Shown piece by piece: positions 15,775 through 24,521 of a stretch of 64,000 nt of DNA. The position numbers and the translations under genes were made by a program. The DNA comes from Rivularia sp. MS3. GTDB lineage: Bacteria > Cyanobacteriota > Cyanobacteriia > Cyanobacteriales > Nostocaceae. Below the pieces are notes generated by a model. The model did no database searches, was not told where the DNA came from, and saw only the letters and a list, made by a program, of their open reading frames with translations. Within the stretch, counting starts at the first letter, position 1. Every line of letters starts with the position of its first letter. Where the stretch lies: assembly GCA_019192545.1 (NCBI GenBank), contig JAHCMI010000021.1, positions 1 through 64,000 on the forward strand. The letters are read 5' to 3'.

Positions 15775-18700
15775 ATGCAATCACTTTTTGGAAGCAACAA
15801 TACTAAATTTATTTTATGTCATATGTCGGCTCAATCCATCGATAAAGCGTTGGCGCAATTGGAAGACCAAATTAACAATTGCGAAAAAGCTGTGAAGAGG
15901 TTTATTAAGGTCAAACAAAAAATGTCCTCAAAAGATTCCATGTCAATGAACAAAGTTAACACACAATTGCAACATAATCCTATAGCCATTATTGGAATGG
16001 CATCAATTTTTCCCCAAGCTCGGAATATACAGCAATACTGGCAAAATATAGTAGATAAAATAGATTGTATAACGGACATTCCCCAAACTCATTGGAATGT
16101 AGAAGATTACTACGATAGCAATCCTAGAACCAAAGAAGATAAAACTTATTGTAATAAAGGTGGATTTATTCCGTCCATTGATTTTAACCCAATGGAGTTT
16201 GGTATCCCCCCGAATATTTTAGAAGTTACGGATGTTTCGCAACTATTAAGTTTGGTAGTTGCAAAGGAAGCAATGGAAGATGCTGGATACCATGAAAAGC
16301 GCGAATTCAATCGCGACAATGTTGGTGTTGTCTTGGGTTCTGCGGCTTTAAAGTTAGGAGTACCGCTGAGTTCGAGGTTGCAGTATCCCGTATGGAAAAA
16401 AGCTTTAAAAAGTAGCGGTTTATCTGACGAAGATACAGAAAAAATTATTGAAAAAATTCAAAGTGCTTACGTTCAGTGGGATGAGAATGCATTCCCCGGA
16501 ATGTTGTCAAATGTAATTGCCGGAAGGATTGCCAACCGCTTTAATTTAGGAGGGCTTAACTGTACGGTGGATGCAGCTTGTGCTAGTTCTCTAGCTGCTT
16601 TAAAAATGGCTATTGGTGAGTTGGTGGAGCATCGCAGCGATATGATGCTTACCGGCGGAATTGATACAGATAATTCGATTTCAGCATATATCAGTTTTAG
16701 TAAAACACCTGCGGTTTCTCCAGGAGATAAAGTTAAGCCTTTTGATGCTAAATCCGACGGCATGATGCTGGGTGAAGGTTTGGGAATGATAGTTCTCAAG
16801 CGTTTATCGGATGCTCAAAGAGATAACGATAAAATCTATGCAGTCATCAAGGGAATAGGTACTTCTAGCGACGGCAGATTTAAGAGTATTTATGCACCCC
16901 GAAAAGAAGGACAGGTCAAAGCTTTGCAACGGGCTTATGAAGATGCTGGATTTGACCCCGCGACGGTAGGTTTAGTAGAAGCCCACGGTACCGGAACTAT
17001 GGCTGGCGACCCCACCGAGTTTGCATCCTTGCGAGAATACTTCAGCGATGAAAAGAGCGAGAGACAGCATATTGCTTTGGGTAGCGTTAAATCACAAATT
17101 GGACACACTAAAGCTGCTGCTGGTGCCGCTAGCTTGATCAAAACAGCATTGGCGCTGCACCACAAGGTATTACCGCCCACTATCAACGTGACTCAGCCCA
17201 ACCCCAAACTGAATATTAAGCATTCTCCTTTCTACTTGAATGCGGAAACTCGTCCGTGGATTTCTCCGAGTGGGGAAGCTCCCAGACGAGCCGGTGTCAG
17301 TTCTTTTGGTTTCGGTGGCACTAATTATCACGTAGTTTTAGAAGAGTATAACAGCGACCACAACAGTGCATACCGCTTGCATAAGTCTCCCACCCAGGTG
17401 ATTCTGTTTGAAGATAGCCCCGCTCAATTACTGCAAACCTGCGCGACTACTTTAGAAAAGTTACAATCGGATGCCGGAAGCAAGCATTACGCTGAATTAG
17501 TAGAAGCCAGTAAATTTAAAGAAATTCCCCAATCTTCAGCTAGAATCGGTTTTGTTGCCTCCTCTTTAACAGAAGCTTGTAAAAGGCTGAAAGTAACCAT
17601 CGACTTGCTGAAGAATAAACCATCAGCAACCGAATGGGAACATCCTACCGGGATTCATTACCGTTCCGAAGGAATGAATTTGCAAGGAAAAGTAGTCGCT
17701 TTATTCTCGGGGCAGGGTTCGCAATATATAAATATGGGTAAGGAAGTATTAATGAACTTCCCCCAATTGCGTCAGCTTTACGGCTACATGGATAGTTTGT
17801 TGCTTAAAGACAACTTGCAACCTCTTTCGGAAATCGTCTTTCCCCATCCAGTATTCGGAGAAAACGAGAAAAATGCTCAAATTGCGGCCCTACAGCGTAC
17901 AGAATACGCTCAGCCAGCCATCGGCATGTTGAGCGCCGGATACTACAAAGTATTGCAACAAGCTGGATTTAAGCCTGATTTTGTGGCAGGGCATAGCTTC
18001 GGAGAATTAACGGCACTGTGGGCTAGCGAAGCATTGAGCGATGCCGATTATTGCGCTTTAGTTAAAGCTAGAGGGCAAGCAATGGCGGCACCCGAAGATC
18101 CTAACTACGATACCGGTGCAATGTTGGCCGTGAAAGAAGACTTGGCTAAAATCGAGGCAGTGCTGAAAAACTATCCCGAAGTCAAGATTGCCAACTTGAA
18201 CTCACCCCGGCAAGTCGTTTTAGCTGGCCCCACACCAGAAATTCATCAACTGCAAAAAATTCTCCACGACTCCGGACATGCTGCTGTAGTGTTACCAGTA
18301 GCCGCAGCCTTCCACACGCCTTTGATAGCCTTCGCTCAAAAATCCTTTGCGATCGCAACCAAAAGCGTTACCTTTAAATCTCCCAAAATTCCTGTCTACA
18401 CCAACGTTACAGGAAAACGCCATTCGGCAGATCCTAGCATTGTGCAAAAAACCCTCGAATCACAACTATCAAATTCTGTATTATTCAAACAGGAAATCGA
18501 AAACATCTATGCGAGTGGTGGTTATTGCTTCGTTGAATTTGGGCCGCGAAAAATTCTTACAAACTTAGTCAAAGATATATTAGGCGATCGCCCCCACATG
18601 GCAATTGCTTTAAACTCAAGTCCTAGAAAGGATAGCGACTACTGTTTAAGAGAAGCCGTAATTCAGTTACGAGTTGCCGGAATCACCTTAAAAAATCTCG

Positions 18701-21357
18701 ATCCTTATCAAGTAATAGAACCCGTTGCACCTGCTGAAACTAAAAAAGGCTTGAACATTAAACTAAATGGTAGTAATTATGTCTCGGAGAAAACAAAGCA
18801 GAGATGGGAAAAAGCTCTTGCCGAACAGCATCAAGTAGAAATATCTGTTCCTCAAACAGTCGCAACTGCTGCTAATGTGGATAAGACAAGCCATTCTACA
18901 CAAACAGTTGCCGCAGCAAGAACAAGTGATGCAACTCCTTCACCAAAAACATCTATGAAGGTTGAAGAAACAGCGGCAAAAGCAGAGAATATACAAGCAT
19001 CTCTTACTCCTTCCTACAATTCCAATTCCAATAGCAATAACGGAAACGGACATAATAAAGCAGTAGTAATCAAGGAGCAGGAGATAAAGCAACCAGCAAA
19101 TCAAATAAAAAATTCTACCGCCTCTACCTCTTCTGGGCAGCCAATATCTAAATTAAATATGCATATGCAAAGTAAATCTAACGAGTCTAAATCTAACCAA
19201 CCTACATCTAACCAACCTATAAACTACGAACAAGTTTTAGAAAGCTTAGAATACGTATTAACTCAATTTGGACAAAATCAAAGCGAGAATTTGCAAGTTC
19301 ACGCTCAATACCTCAACCATCAAGTGGAATATATTAAAACATTTTTCCAACTGATGCAGCAGCAGAATACCTTGTTTGCCAAAACTGAATCCGGCGAAAC
19401 ACTCAAGCCAAAAATTATCGAAAGCTTGGAACGGGGTATGGTTCAGTTCCACAGCCATCAAGGCGATACTCTGCGAGTTCACGAACAGTATCTACAACAC
19501 CAAGTAGAATATACTAAAAACTTCTTCCAACACATACAGCAAGAATACGAGCAGGTAATTCAAAACGAAGGTACTAAAGGTATTCTCGAACAAGAAGTCA
19601 AAACAAGCTTGACAATACCCGTCAGCAATCAAGTTTCAAAATCACAACCAACTTTAGAAGATATCGTCACTGATAAAGTTGCTTCTAATGGTAATAGTGC
19701 CGTAACAGAAACTAAACCAGAAGCTAAACCGGAACCCGTAACAGTTGCCACAAACAAAGCTTCACAACCTGAAAGCGAAAATACCATCACAGAAGAAATA
19801 CCAACTAATGGTAAAACTTCCAAAGTTGAAAACGATGGCGAATTAAAATTAGAATCTCCCGCTTTCTCCACGTCACTTGCTTCCATTCAGGAAACACCAG
19901 AAGCAACCGTAGATTTATCAGATTTAGATACAAACCTTCTAGCTATAACCAGTGAAAAAACGGGTTATCCTGTAGAAATGCTAGAGATGGATATGGATAT
20001 GGAAGCTGATTTGGGCATCGATTCCATCAAGCGAGTAGAAATCATGGGTGCATTGCAGGAAATGTATCCCGATTTACCAAAGTCTGAGAATATAGAGGAA
20101 CTCAGCGAACTGCGTACTATCGGTCAAATAGTTGAGTACCTGCAATCTCTTTCTTCTAATTCTGCTAACACTATTGCTTCTAACACCACAACTACAGAAG
20201 CAAAAGCTCCTGAAGTCGAAGTTAGTCAACCTACACAACCAGTCGATACAGTTGCAACATCGGAAACAGCAATAGAAATTCCAGAATTAGAAGTCGCAAC
20301 TGAAATCCCAACCGAGACATTAACACAAACAGTTAGCGTTGATACTAGCAACCTAGGTCAAACCATGTTAGAAATAACCAGCGAAAAGACGGGCTATCCT
20401 GTCGAAATGCTGGAAATGGATATGGATATGGAAGCCGATTTGGGTATTGATTCTATCAAACGAGTGGAAATCATGGGTGCATTACAAGAAGCATACCCGG
20501 ATTTACCCAAACCCGATAATCTAGAAGAAATCAGCGAACTAAGAACAATCGGACAAATAGTTGAATATCTCCAGACATTATCTGGAGGTGAAAAAAAAAA
20601 GCTACACTCTGACAACAGCCAGCCATTAAATGAAATCGGGGGGGTTGCAAGACATCCGGCTAAATTGCAATTCCTTCCCGAGCCAGATTTCTTAGAATTT
20701 GCATTACCCCAGGGAAACATCGTCTTAATTACCGATGATGGTTCCCCCACTACTTCCGAATTAGCCGAATCATTAACTCAAAGCGGTTTAAAAGTTGTAG
20801 TATTAAGCTTTCCCCAATCAATAATTCCCGCAGGTTCGGTATTACCGAGTCATATCAAAAATATAATTTTAGAAGATACAACCGAGAAGCATTTACAGCA
20901 ACAGCTAACAGCAATTACCGCTAATTGCGGTTCCATAGGTGCTTTTATCCATATTCATCCAATATTTAATCCTGTTGGCAAGGATGTTCAATACTCCCAA
21001 GCAGAAAAGGCAATAGTCAAACAAGTTTTCTTTATTGCTAAGCATCTAAAAAAATCTCTTAATGCAGCAGCAGAAAACGCACATGGCTGCTTTTATACAG
21101 TAGCTCGACTCGATGGTGCGTTTGGATTAGAACATAAAGCGAATTTTAGCGCGATCGCTGGTGGATTATTCGGACTTACCAAAACCCTAACTTGGGAATG
21201 GGGCAAAGTCTTTTGTAGAGCAATTGATATCCACCCAGAAATTAACCCTCATAACTGCGTTAAGCATATCCAAGCCGAATTACACGATCCTAATCGTTTA
21301 ATAACCGAAGTTGGTTACGGCGCTCAAGGAAGAACAACCATTACAGTTAACAGTTAA
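15775..21357 (+). CDS. hglE: HglE-type polyketide/PUFA-like synthase (KS-AT-ACP-ACP-KR structural half)
   Basis: This 1860-residue iterative synthase builds the long aliphatic chain. Domain order: a helical N-terminus; a ketosynthase (about 67-525) with active Cys about 269 in 'DAACASS' and both His motifs (EAHGTGT, SQIGHT); and an acyltransferase (about 640-940) with GHSFG Ser about 741. Then comes a Ser/Thr/Asn-rich linker, two ~45-residue helical repeats 'VHxQYLxHQVEYxKxFFQ' (about 1150-1260), and two ACPs with LGIDS serines at about 1417 and 1560. The protein ends with the structural half of a PfaA-type ketoreductase (about 1640-1858). The catalytic KR half is in hglD. ACPs of this type are typical of Pfa/Hgl systems. 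The start is uncertain: ATG 15775 or ATG 15823. The last codons and stop come from an STRR. Confidence 0.88.
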   Translation: MQSLFGSNNTKFILCHMSAQSIDKALAQLEDQINNCEKAVKRFIKVKQKMSSKDSMSMNKVNTQLQHNPIAIIGMASIFPQARNIQQYWQNIVDKIDCITDIPQTHWNVEDYYDSNPRTKEDKTYCNKGGFIPSIDFNPMEFGIPPNILEVTDVSQLLSLVVAKEAMEDAGYHEKREFNRDNVGVVLGSAALKLGVPLSSRLQYPVWKKALKSSGLSDEDTEKIIEKIQSAYVQWDENAFPGMLSNVIAGRIANRFNLGGLNCTVDAACASSLAALKMAIGELVEHRSDMMLTGGIDTDNSISAYISFSKTPAVSPGDKVKPFDAKSDGMMLGEGLGMIVLKRLSDAQRDNDKIYAVIKGIGTSSDGRFKSIYAPRKEGQVKALQRAYEDAGFDPATVGLVEAHGTGTMAGDPTEFASLREYFSDEKSERQHIALGSVKSQIGHTKAAAGAASLIKTALALHHKVLPPTINVTQPNPKLNIKHSPFYLNAETRPWISPSGEAPRRAGVSSFGFGGTNYHVVLEEYNSDHNSAYRLHKSPTQVILFEDSPAQLLQTCATTLEKLQSDAGSKHYAELVEASKFKEIPQSSARIGFVASSLTEACKRLKVTIDLLKNKPSATEWEHPTGIHYRSEGMNLQGKVVALFSGQGSQYINMGKEVLMNFPQLRQLYGYMDSLLLKDNLQPLSEIVFPHPVFGENEKNAQIAALQRTEYAQPAIGMLSAGYYKVLQQAGFKPDFVAGHSFGELTALWASEALSDADYCALVKARGQAMAAPEDPNYDTGAMLAVKEDLAKIEAVLKNYPEVKIANLNSPRQVVLAGPTPEIHQLQKILHDSGHAAVVLPVAAAFHTPLIAFAQKSFAIATKSVTFKSPKIPVYTNVTGKRHSADPSIVQKTLESQLSNSVLFKQEIENIYASGGYCFVEFGPRKILTNLVKDILGDRPHMAIALNSSPRKDSDYCLREAVIQLRVAGITLKNLDPYQVIEPVAPAETKKGLNIKLNGSNYVSEKTKQRWEKALAEQHQVEISVPQTVATAANVDKTSHSTQTVAAARTSDATPSPKTSMKVEETAAKAENIQASLTPSYNSNSNSNNGNGHNKAVVIKEQEIKQPANQIKNSTASTSSGQPISKLNMHMQSKSNESKSNQPTSNQPINYEQVLESLEYVLTQFGQNQSENLQVHAQYLNHQVEYIKTFFQLMQQQNTLFAKTESGETLKPKIIESLERGMVQFHSHQGDTLRVHEQYLQHQVEYTKNFFQHIQQEYEQVIQNEGTKGILEQEVKTSLTIPVSNQVSKSQPTLEDIVTDKVASNGNSAVTETKPEAKPEPVTVATNKASQPESENTITEEIPTNGKTSKVENDGELKLESPAFSTSLASIQETPEATVDLSDLDTNLLAITSEKTGYPVEMLEMDMDMEADLGIDSIKRVEIMGALQEMYPDLPKSENIEELSELRTIGQIVEYLQSLSSNSANTIASNTTTTEAKAPEVEVSQPTQPVDTVATSETAIEIPELEVATEIPTETLTQTVSVDTSNLGQTMLEITSEKTGYPVEMLEMDMDMEADLGIDSIKRVEIMGALQEAYPDLPKPDNLEEISELRTIGQIVEYLQTLSGGEKKKLHSDNSQPLNEIGGVARHPAKLQFLPEPDFLEFALPQGNIVLITDDGSPTTSELAESLTQSGLKVVVLSFPQSIIPAGSVLPSHIKNIILEDTTEKHLQQQLTAITANCGSIGAFIHIHPIFNPVGKDVQYSQAEKAIVKQVFFIAKHLKKSLNAAAENAHGCFYTVARLDGAFGLEHKANFSAIAGGLFGLTKTLTWEWGKVFCRAIDIHPEINPHNCVKHIQAELHDPNRLITEVGYGAQGRTTITVNS

Positions 21358-21671
21358 CAGCGAGCAGCGAGCAGTTGGGAGTGAGGAGTTAGGAGTTGGG
21401 AGTTAGGAATTTATTTTTCACAACTATTTACCCATTAACCATCCCCAATGCCCAATGCCCAATGCCCAATTACCGATTAGCAAATCTCAAAAAGCAGTAG
21501 AGACGAAGCAATAAAGCCACGTCTCTACAGGAACTAGGAGTTGGGGGGTTGGGAATTGGGAATAAAAGGAGTTCTAATGAGTTAAATAAGATAGATATTT
21601 AAAACACTACCTCGGACTCCTTGGAACTCCCTCTTCAAAGTTAGGAGTTTTGAATTACAAATTAATATACC
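21352..21671. repeat. STRR block and small palindrome between hglE and the next gene
   Basis: Units of gttaaca/gcgagca/gttagga and later gcccaat occupy 21345-21475 and include the hglE stop. A 9-bp inverted repeat (gtagagacg / cgtctctac) spans 21497-21528, a phrase common between cyanobacterial genes. More 'ggagttgg' units follow. No gene is seen. Confidence 0.75.
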
Positions 21672-22211
21672 ATGTCTGGAAATCAAAAAGCTAATTATAT
21701 TGGTCGTGTTGTTGACGGTAGCAAACAAGCACCTATCAGAGCAGCAAAGGTCTTATTCGATAATAATGATGGTAATTCCGTGGTTTCTTACAGCGATATT
21801 GAAGGAATATATCGATTTTCTGCTAATCCCAATCATAACGGAGTTCTTCAAGGACAAATAACCGTAGAAGCAAACGGTTATCAAACTTACAAATCTAATA
21901 TTAGTTCACCAGCAGGCAACAAAGACCTCGGTGATATTACACTGCTTCAAGGTAGCGGTAGTAAAACTCGCATACAAGAAGTCAAACAAACATCTAGTAC
22001 ATCTAGCACGCCCAGTCAACCTAATAATCACAGTAATACGAATAGTAGCGATACCGACAAGTTAATTCCGATATTGATTGCGTTGATGGTAACTTTTTTC
22101 ACTTTTACTACATTCGCTATCGTATCTGCTATCAAAAAAGAACGTTTCAACGATAGACGCGATAATTTTATTAATTTTCATGAACTACCGATTTATCAGG
22201 TTAAAGGTTAG
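21672..22211 (+). CDS. CarboxypepD_reg-like domain protein with C-terminal membrane anchor
   Basis: This 179-residue protein begins without a signal peptide and carries a beta-sandwich of the carboxypeptidase-regulatory/transthyretin-like type (about 8-95: '[19 protein letters not shown]', '[12 protein letters not shown]', '[13 protein letters not shown]'). A Ser/Thr/Asn-rich linker follows (about 100-135), then one transmembrane helix (about 137-160) and a short basic tail. It is most likely held in the membrane by the C-terminal helix with the sandwich domain in the cytoplasm, though the reverse topology cannot be excluded. It lies inside the hgl gene series, exactly between the two halves of the ketoreductase. 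A scaffold that ties the synthase to the membrane is an inference. The stop is in an STRR. Confidence 0.7.
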   Translation: MSGNQKANYIGRVVDGSKQAPIRAAKVLFDNNDGNSVVSYSDIEGIYRFSANPNHNGVLQGQITVEANGYQTYKSNISSPAGNKDLGDITLLQGSGSKTRIQEVKQTSSTSSTPSQPNNHSNTNSSDTDKLIPILIALMVTFFTFTTFAIVSAIKKERFNDRRDNFINFHELPIYQVKG

Positions 22212-22602
22212 AGGTTAAAGGTTAATAATTTACATATTCTACCTCTAGTAGTTCATTTCCAGCCGTTTTGACGGGTTTATAAAAGAGGGTTTTATTATTT
22301 TCTCCCCCTGCCCCTCTGCTCCCTCCCTGCCCTTACCCGTCAATTTTAATGAAAACCAGTACTAGTAGTCTGTCCCGTTAGTTTTGATGGGCATATCGTA
22401 AATATAAAAAATATTTTCTTCCCCCACTCCCCCACTCTCCCCCTCTCCCCCTCCCTGCCCTTACCCGTCAATTTTAATGGGACTAGTATTCCACCAAGAA
22501 AACTTTGCGGGGTTAATAATGAGAAAAAAGTTTTTTTCTTCCCCTTTCGAGTACTAATGCTTACAACGCCTCTTTTTTTACAAATAATCATTTAGAGAAT
22601 CC
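22212..22602. repeat. two copies of a ~31-bp dispersed repeat with C-rich tracts
   Basis: A phrase running from 'ccctccctgccctt' through 'acccgtcaattttaatg' occurs at 22321-22351 and again, unchanged, at 22449-22479, each preceded by a C-rich tract. A diverged third copy lies at 44653-44687. No gene is seen; the promoter region of hglD should be at the downstream end. Confidence 0.75.
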
Positions 22603-24342
22603 ATGCAAACAACATCTTCGATTAAGCCTGAATCGGTTTTTCTTGTTAGTGGCGGAGCTAAAGGAATTACAGCTAAATGTGTAATTGAGTTAGCAAAACA
22701 ATATCCATGCAAGTTTATTTTATTAGGTCGTTCGGAACTTTTAGAATCCGAACCTTTGTTTAGCAAAGATTGCTTTGAAGAATCAGCTTTAAAAAAGCTA
22801 ATTATGGAAGATTTGCTTAATCGGGGAGAAAAACCTACTCCCATACAGGTGAAAAAGATTTATAATCAAATTATTTCTGACAGAGAAATAAAACAAACTC
22901 TGGAAATAATTAAACAGGCTGGAGGTGATGCTTGCTATATTAGCGTTGATGTCACAAGCGCTGATGATTTACAGCAAAAAATAGCCGCTGTTACAGAAAG
23001 TATGGGTCAAATAACTGGTATTATTCATGGTGCGGGTAATTTAGCTGATAAGTTAATCGAAAAAAAGACAGAAGAAGATTTTGAAAAAGTTTACAGCGCT
23101 AAAATTCAAGGTTTAGAAAATCTGCTTGGCTGCGTTAATCTTTCTCAATTAGAACATTTAGTTTTATATTCTTCAGTTGCCGGTTTCTATGGCAACATCG
23201 GTCAATCAGATTACGCTTTGTCTAACGAAATTCTCAATAAATCGGCTCACCTGCTCAAACGGCAGTATCCTCAATGCCATGTAGTTGCTATCAATTGGGG
23301 TGGTTGGGATAGCGGCATGGTAACACCGGAATTAAAAAAAGAATTTGCTCGTAGGGGTATTGAAATTATTCCGGTAGAAGCAGGTGCAAAAATGTTAGTC
23401 AACGAACTTAATGATTCTTTCCGAGATTCTACACAAGTTGTAATTGGTAGTCCGATTTCTCCTCCACCAGCGCCATTAAATTCTCAGTTAAAAAGCTATC
23501 GCATTCGTAGAAGATTAACCGAAGCTGCTAATCCTTTTTTACAAGACCATATAGTCGGCGGAAAACCAGTTTTACCTGCTACTTGTGGAACCCAATGGAT
23601 GATAAATGCTTGCGAACAACTGTATCCTGGATATAGGTTTTATTACTACAATAATTTTAAAGTACTCAAGGGAGTACCTTTTGATGAAAAACTATCAGAA
23701 GAGTATATTCTAGATATAGAAGAAATTGCTAAGCACGAGCATCAAGAAATAGTTTTTAAAGCGAAAATATGGAGTAGGAATAAAAACGGCAAAATTAACT
23801 ATCATTTCAGTATTGATGACATTCATTTGTTACCTAAAATTACTGAAAGCCCGATTTACGAAAAACTAAATATGACAGCAGATAATATCATTCCTATTAC
23901 CGGTAATGATTTTTATCGAGAAAATCCATCAATATTTCCTTTGTTTCATGGAGATTCTTTCAAAGGGCTGACAAAAGTAATAAATATTAGTCCCGAAAAA
24001 ATTACTATTGAATGCGTTTGGAACGAAATTAGTAGGGAACAACAAGGACAATTTCCTGTTATTTGGGTAAATCCTTACTCTGTTGATTTAAGTACTCATC
24101 CTTTATGGGTTTGGCTACAGCACTATCATCAAGAAATTTGTTTGCCAGCAGAAATCAAGAAACACGAACAATTTGCTGCAACTCCAAGCAATCAACCTTT
24201 TTACGTTTCTTGCGAAGTCACTCATAAAACTTCTACTAGTGTCGCAGCAGATTTTACAATACACGATAAACAAGGCAAAATTTATTCTCGCCTACTCGGT
24301 GGTAAAGGAATTATTATTCCGACTAAATCATTAAAAGCTTAA
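22603..24342 (+). CDS. hglD: HglD-type ketoreductase-dehydratase
   Basis: This 579-residue protein supplies the beta-carbon processing of the lipid synthase. Residues 10-290 are the catalytic half of a PfaA/PKS ketoreductase, with NADPH motif 'SGGAKGIT', 'LLGRS', 'GIIHGAG', a catalytic Ser near 191 and Tyr about 204 in 'YALSN'. Residues 300-575 form a double-hotdog dehydratase. His about 316 lies in 'DHIVGGKPVLP' (HxxxGxxxxP) and Asp about 495 in 'DLSTH' (DxxxQ/H). The missing structural half of the KR is at the C-terminus of hglE, so the two proteins must work together. The order hglE-hglD-hglC matches the Anabaena hgl region as I recall it. The start ATG puts the NADPH loop at the usual place. 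Confidence 0.85.
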   Translation: MQTTSSIKPESVFLVSGGAKGITAKCVIELAKQYPCKFILLGRSELLESEPLFSKDCFEESALKKLIMEDLLNRGEKPTPIQVKKIYNQIISDREIKQTLEIIKQAGGDACYISVDVTSADDLQQKIAAVTESMGQITGIIHGAGNLADKLIEKKTEEDFEKVYSAKIQGLENLLGCVNLSQLEHLVLYSSVAGFYGNIGQSDYALSNEILNKSAHLLKRQYPQCHVVAINWGGWDSGMVTPELKKEFARRGIEIIPVEAGAKMLVNELNDSFRDSTQVVIGSPISPPPAPLNSQLKSYRIRRRLTEAANPFLQDHIVGGKPVLPATCGTQWMINACEQLYPGYRFYYYNNFKVLKGVPFDEKLSEEYILDIEEIAKHEHQEIVFKAKIWSRNKNGKINYHFSIDDIHLLPKITESPIYEKLNMTADNIIPITGNDFYRENPSIFPLFHGDSFKGLTKVINISPEKITIECVWNEISREQQGQFPVIWVNPYSVDLSTHPLWVWLQHYHQEICLPAEIKKHEQFAATPSNQPFYVSCEVTHKTSTSVAADFTIHDKQGKIYSRLLGGKGIIIPTKSLKA

Positions 24343-24521
24343 AGGTTAGAGGTTAAAGGTTAAAGGTTAAAGGTAAGAATTGAGAATATTCTACCCCCTC
24401 TACCCACTCTTTATCTATTATCTATAGCTAATTAAAAACTCAAAATTGAAGTTCCACACCCTCCGGGTGAACAACTAATAACTGTTCACTGCTCACTATT
24501 AACTGTTCACTGAATAAAAGT
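24340..24521. repeat. STRR blocks between hglD and hglC
   Basis: Units of ggttaaa/ggttaga begin at the hglD stop (24343-24374), and gttcact/gctcact units run from 24481 to 24512, close to the hglC start. The repeats would lie within the transcript if hglD and hglC share one mRNA. Confidence 0.8.

Noticed and set aside
15772-15822. TTG at 15772 as start of hglE
   Set aside because: An ATG follows immediately at 15775 and another at 15823; neither has a strong site, but ATG is preferred.
22578-22844. 88-codon minus-strand frame
   Set aside because: Antisense to the hglD NADPH-binding region; shadow of the real gene.
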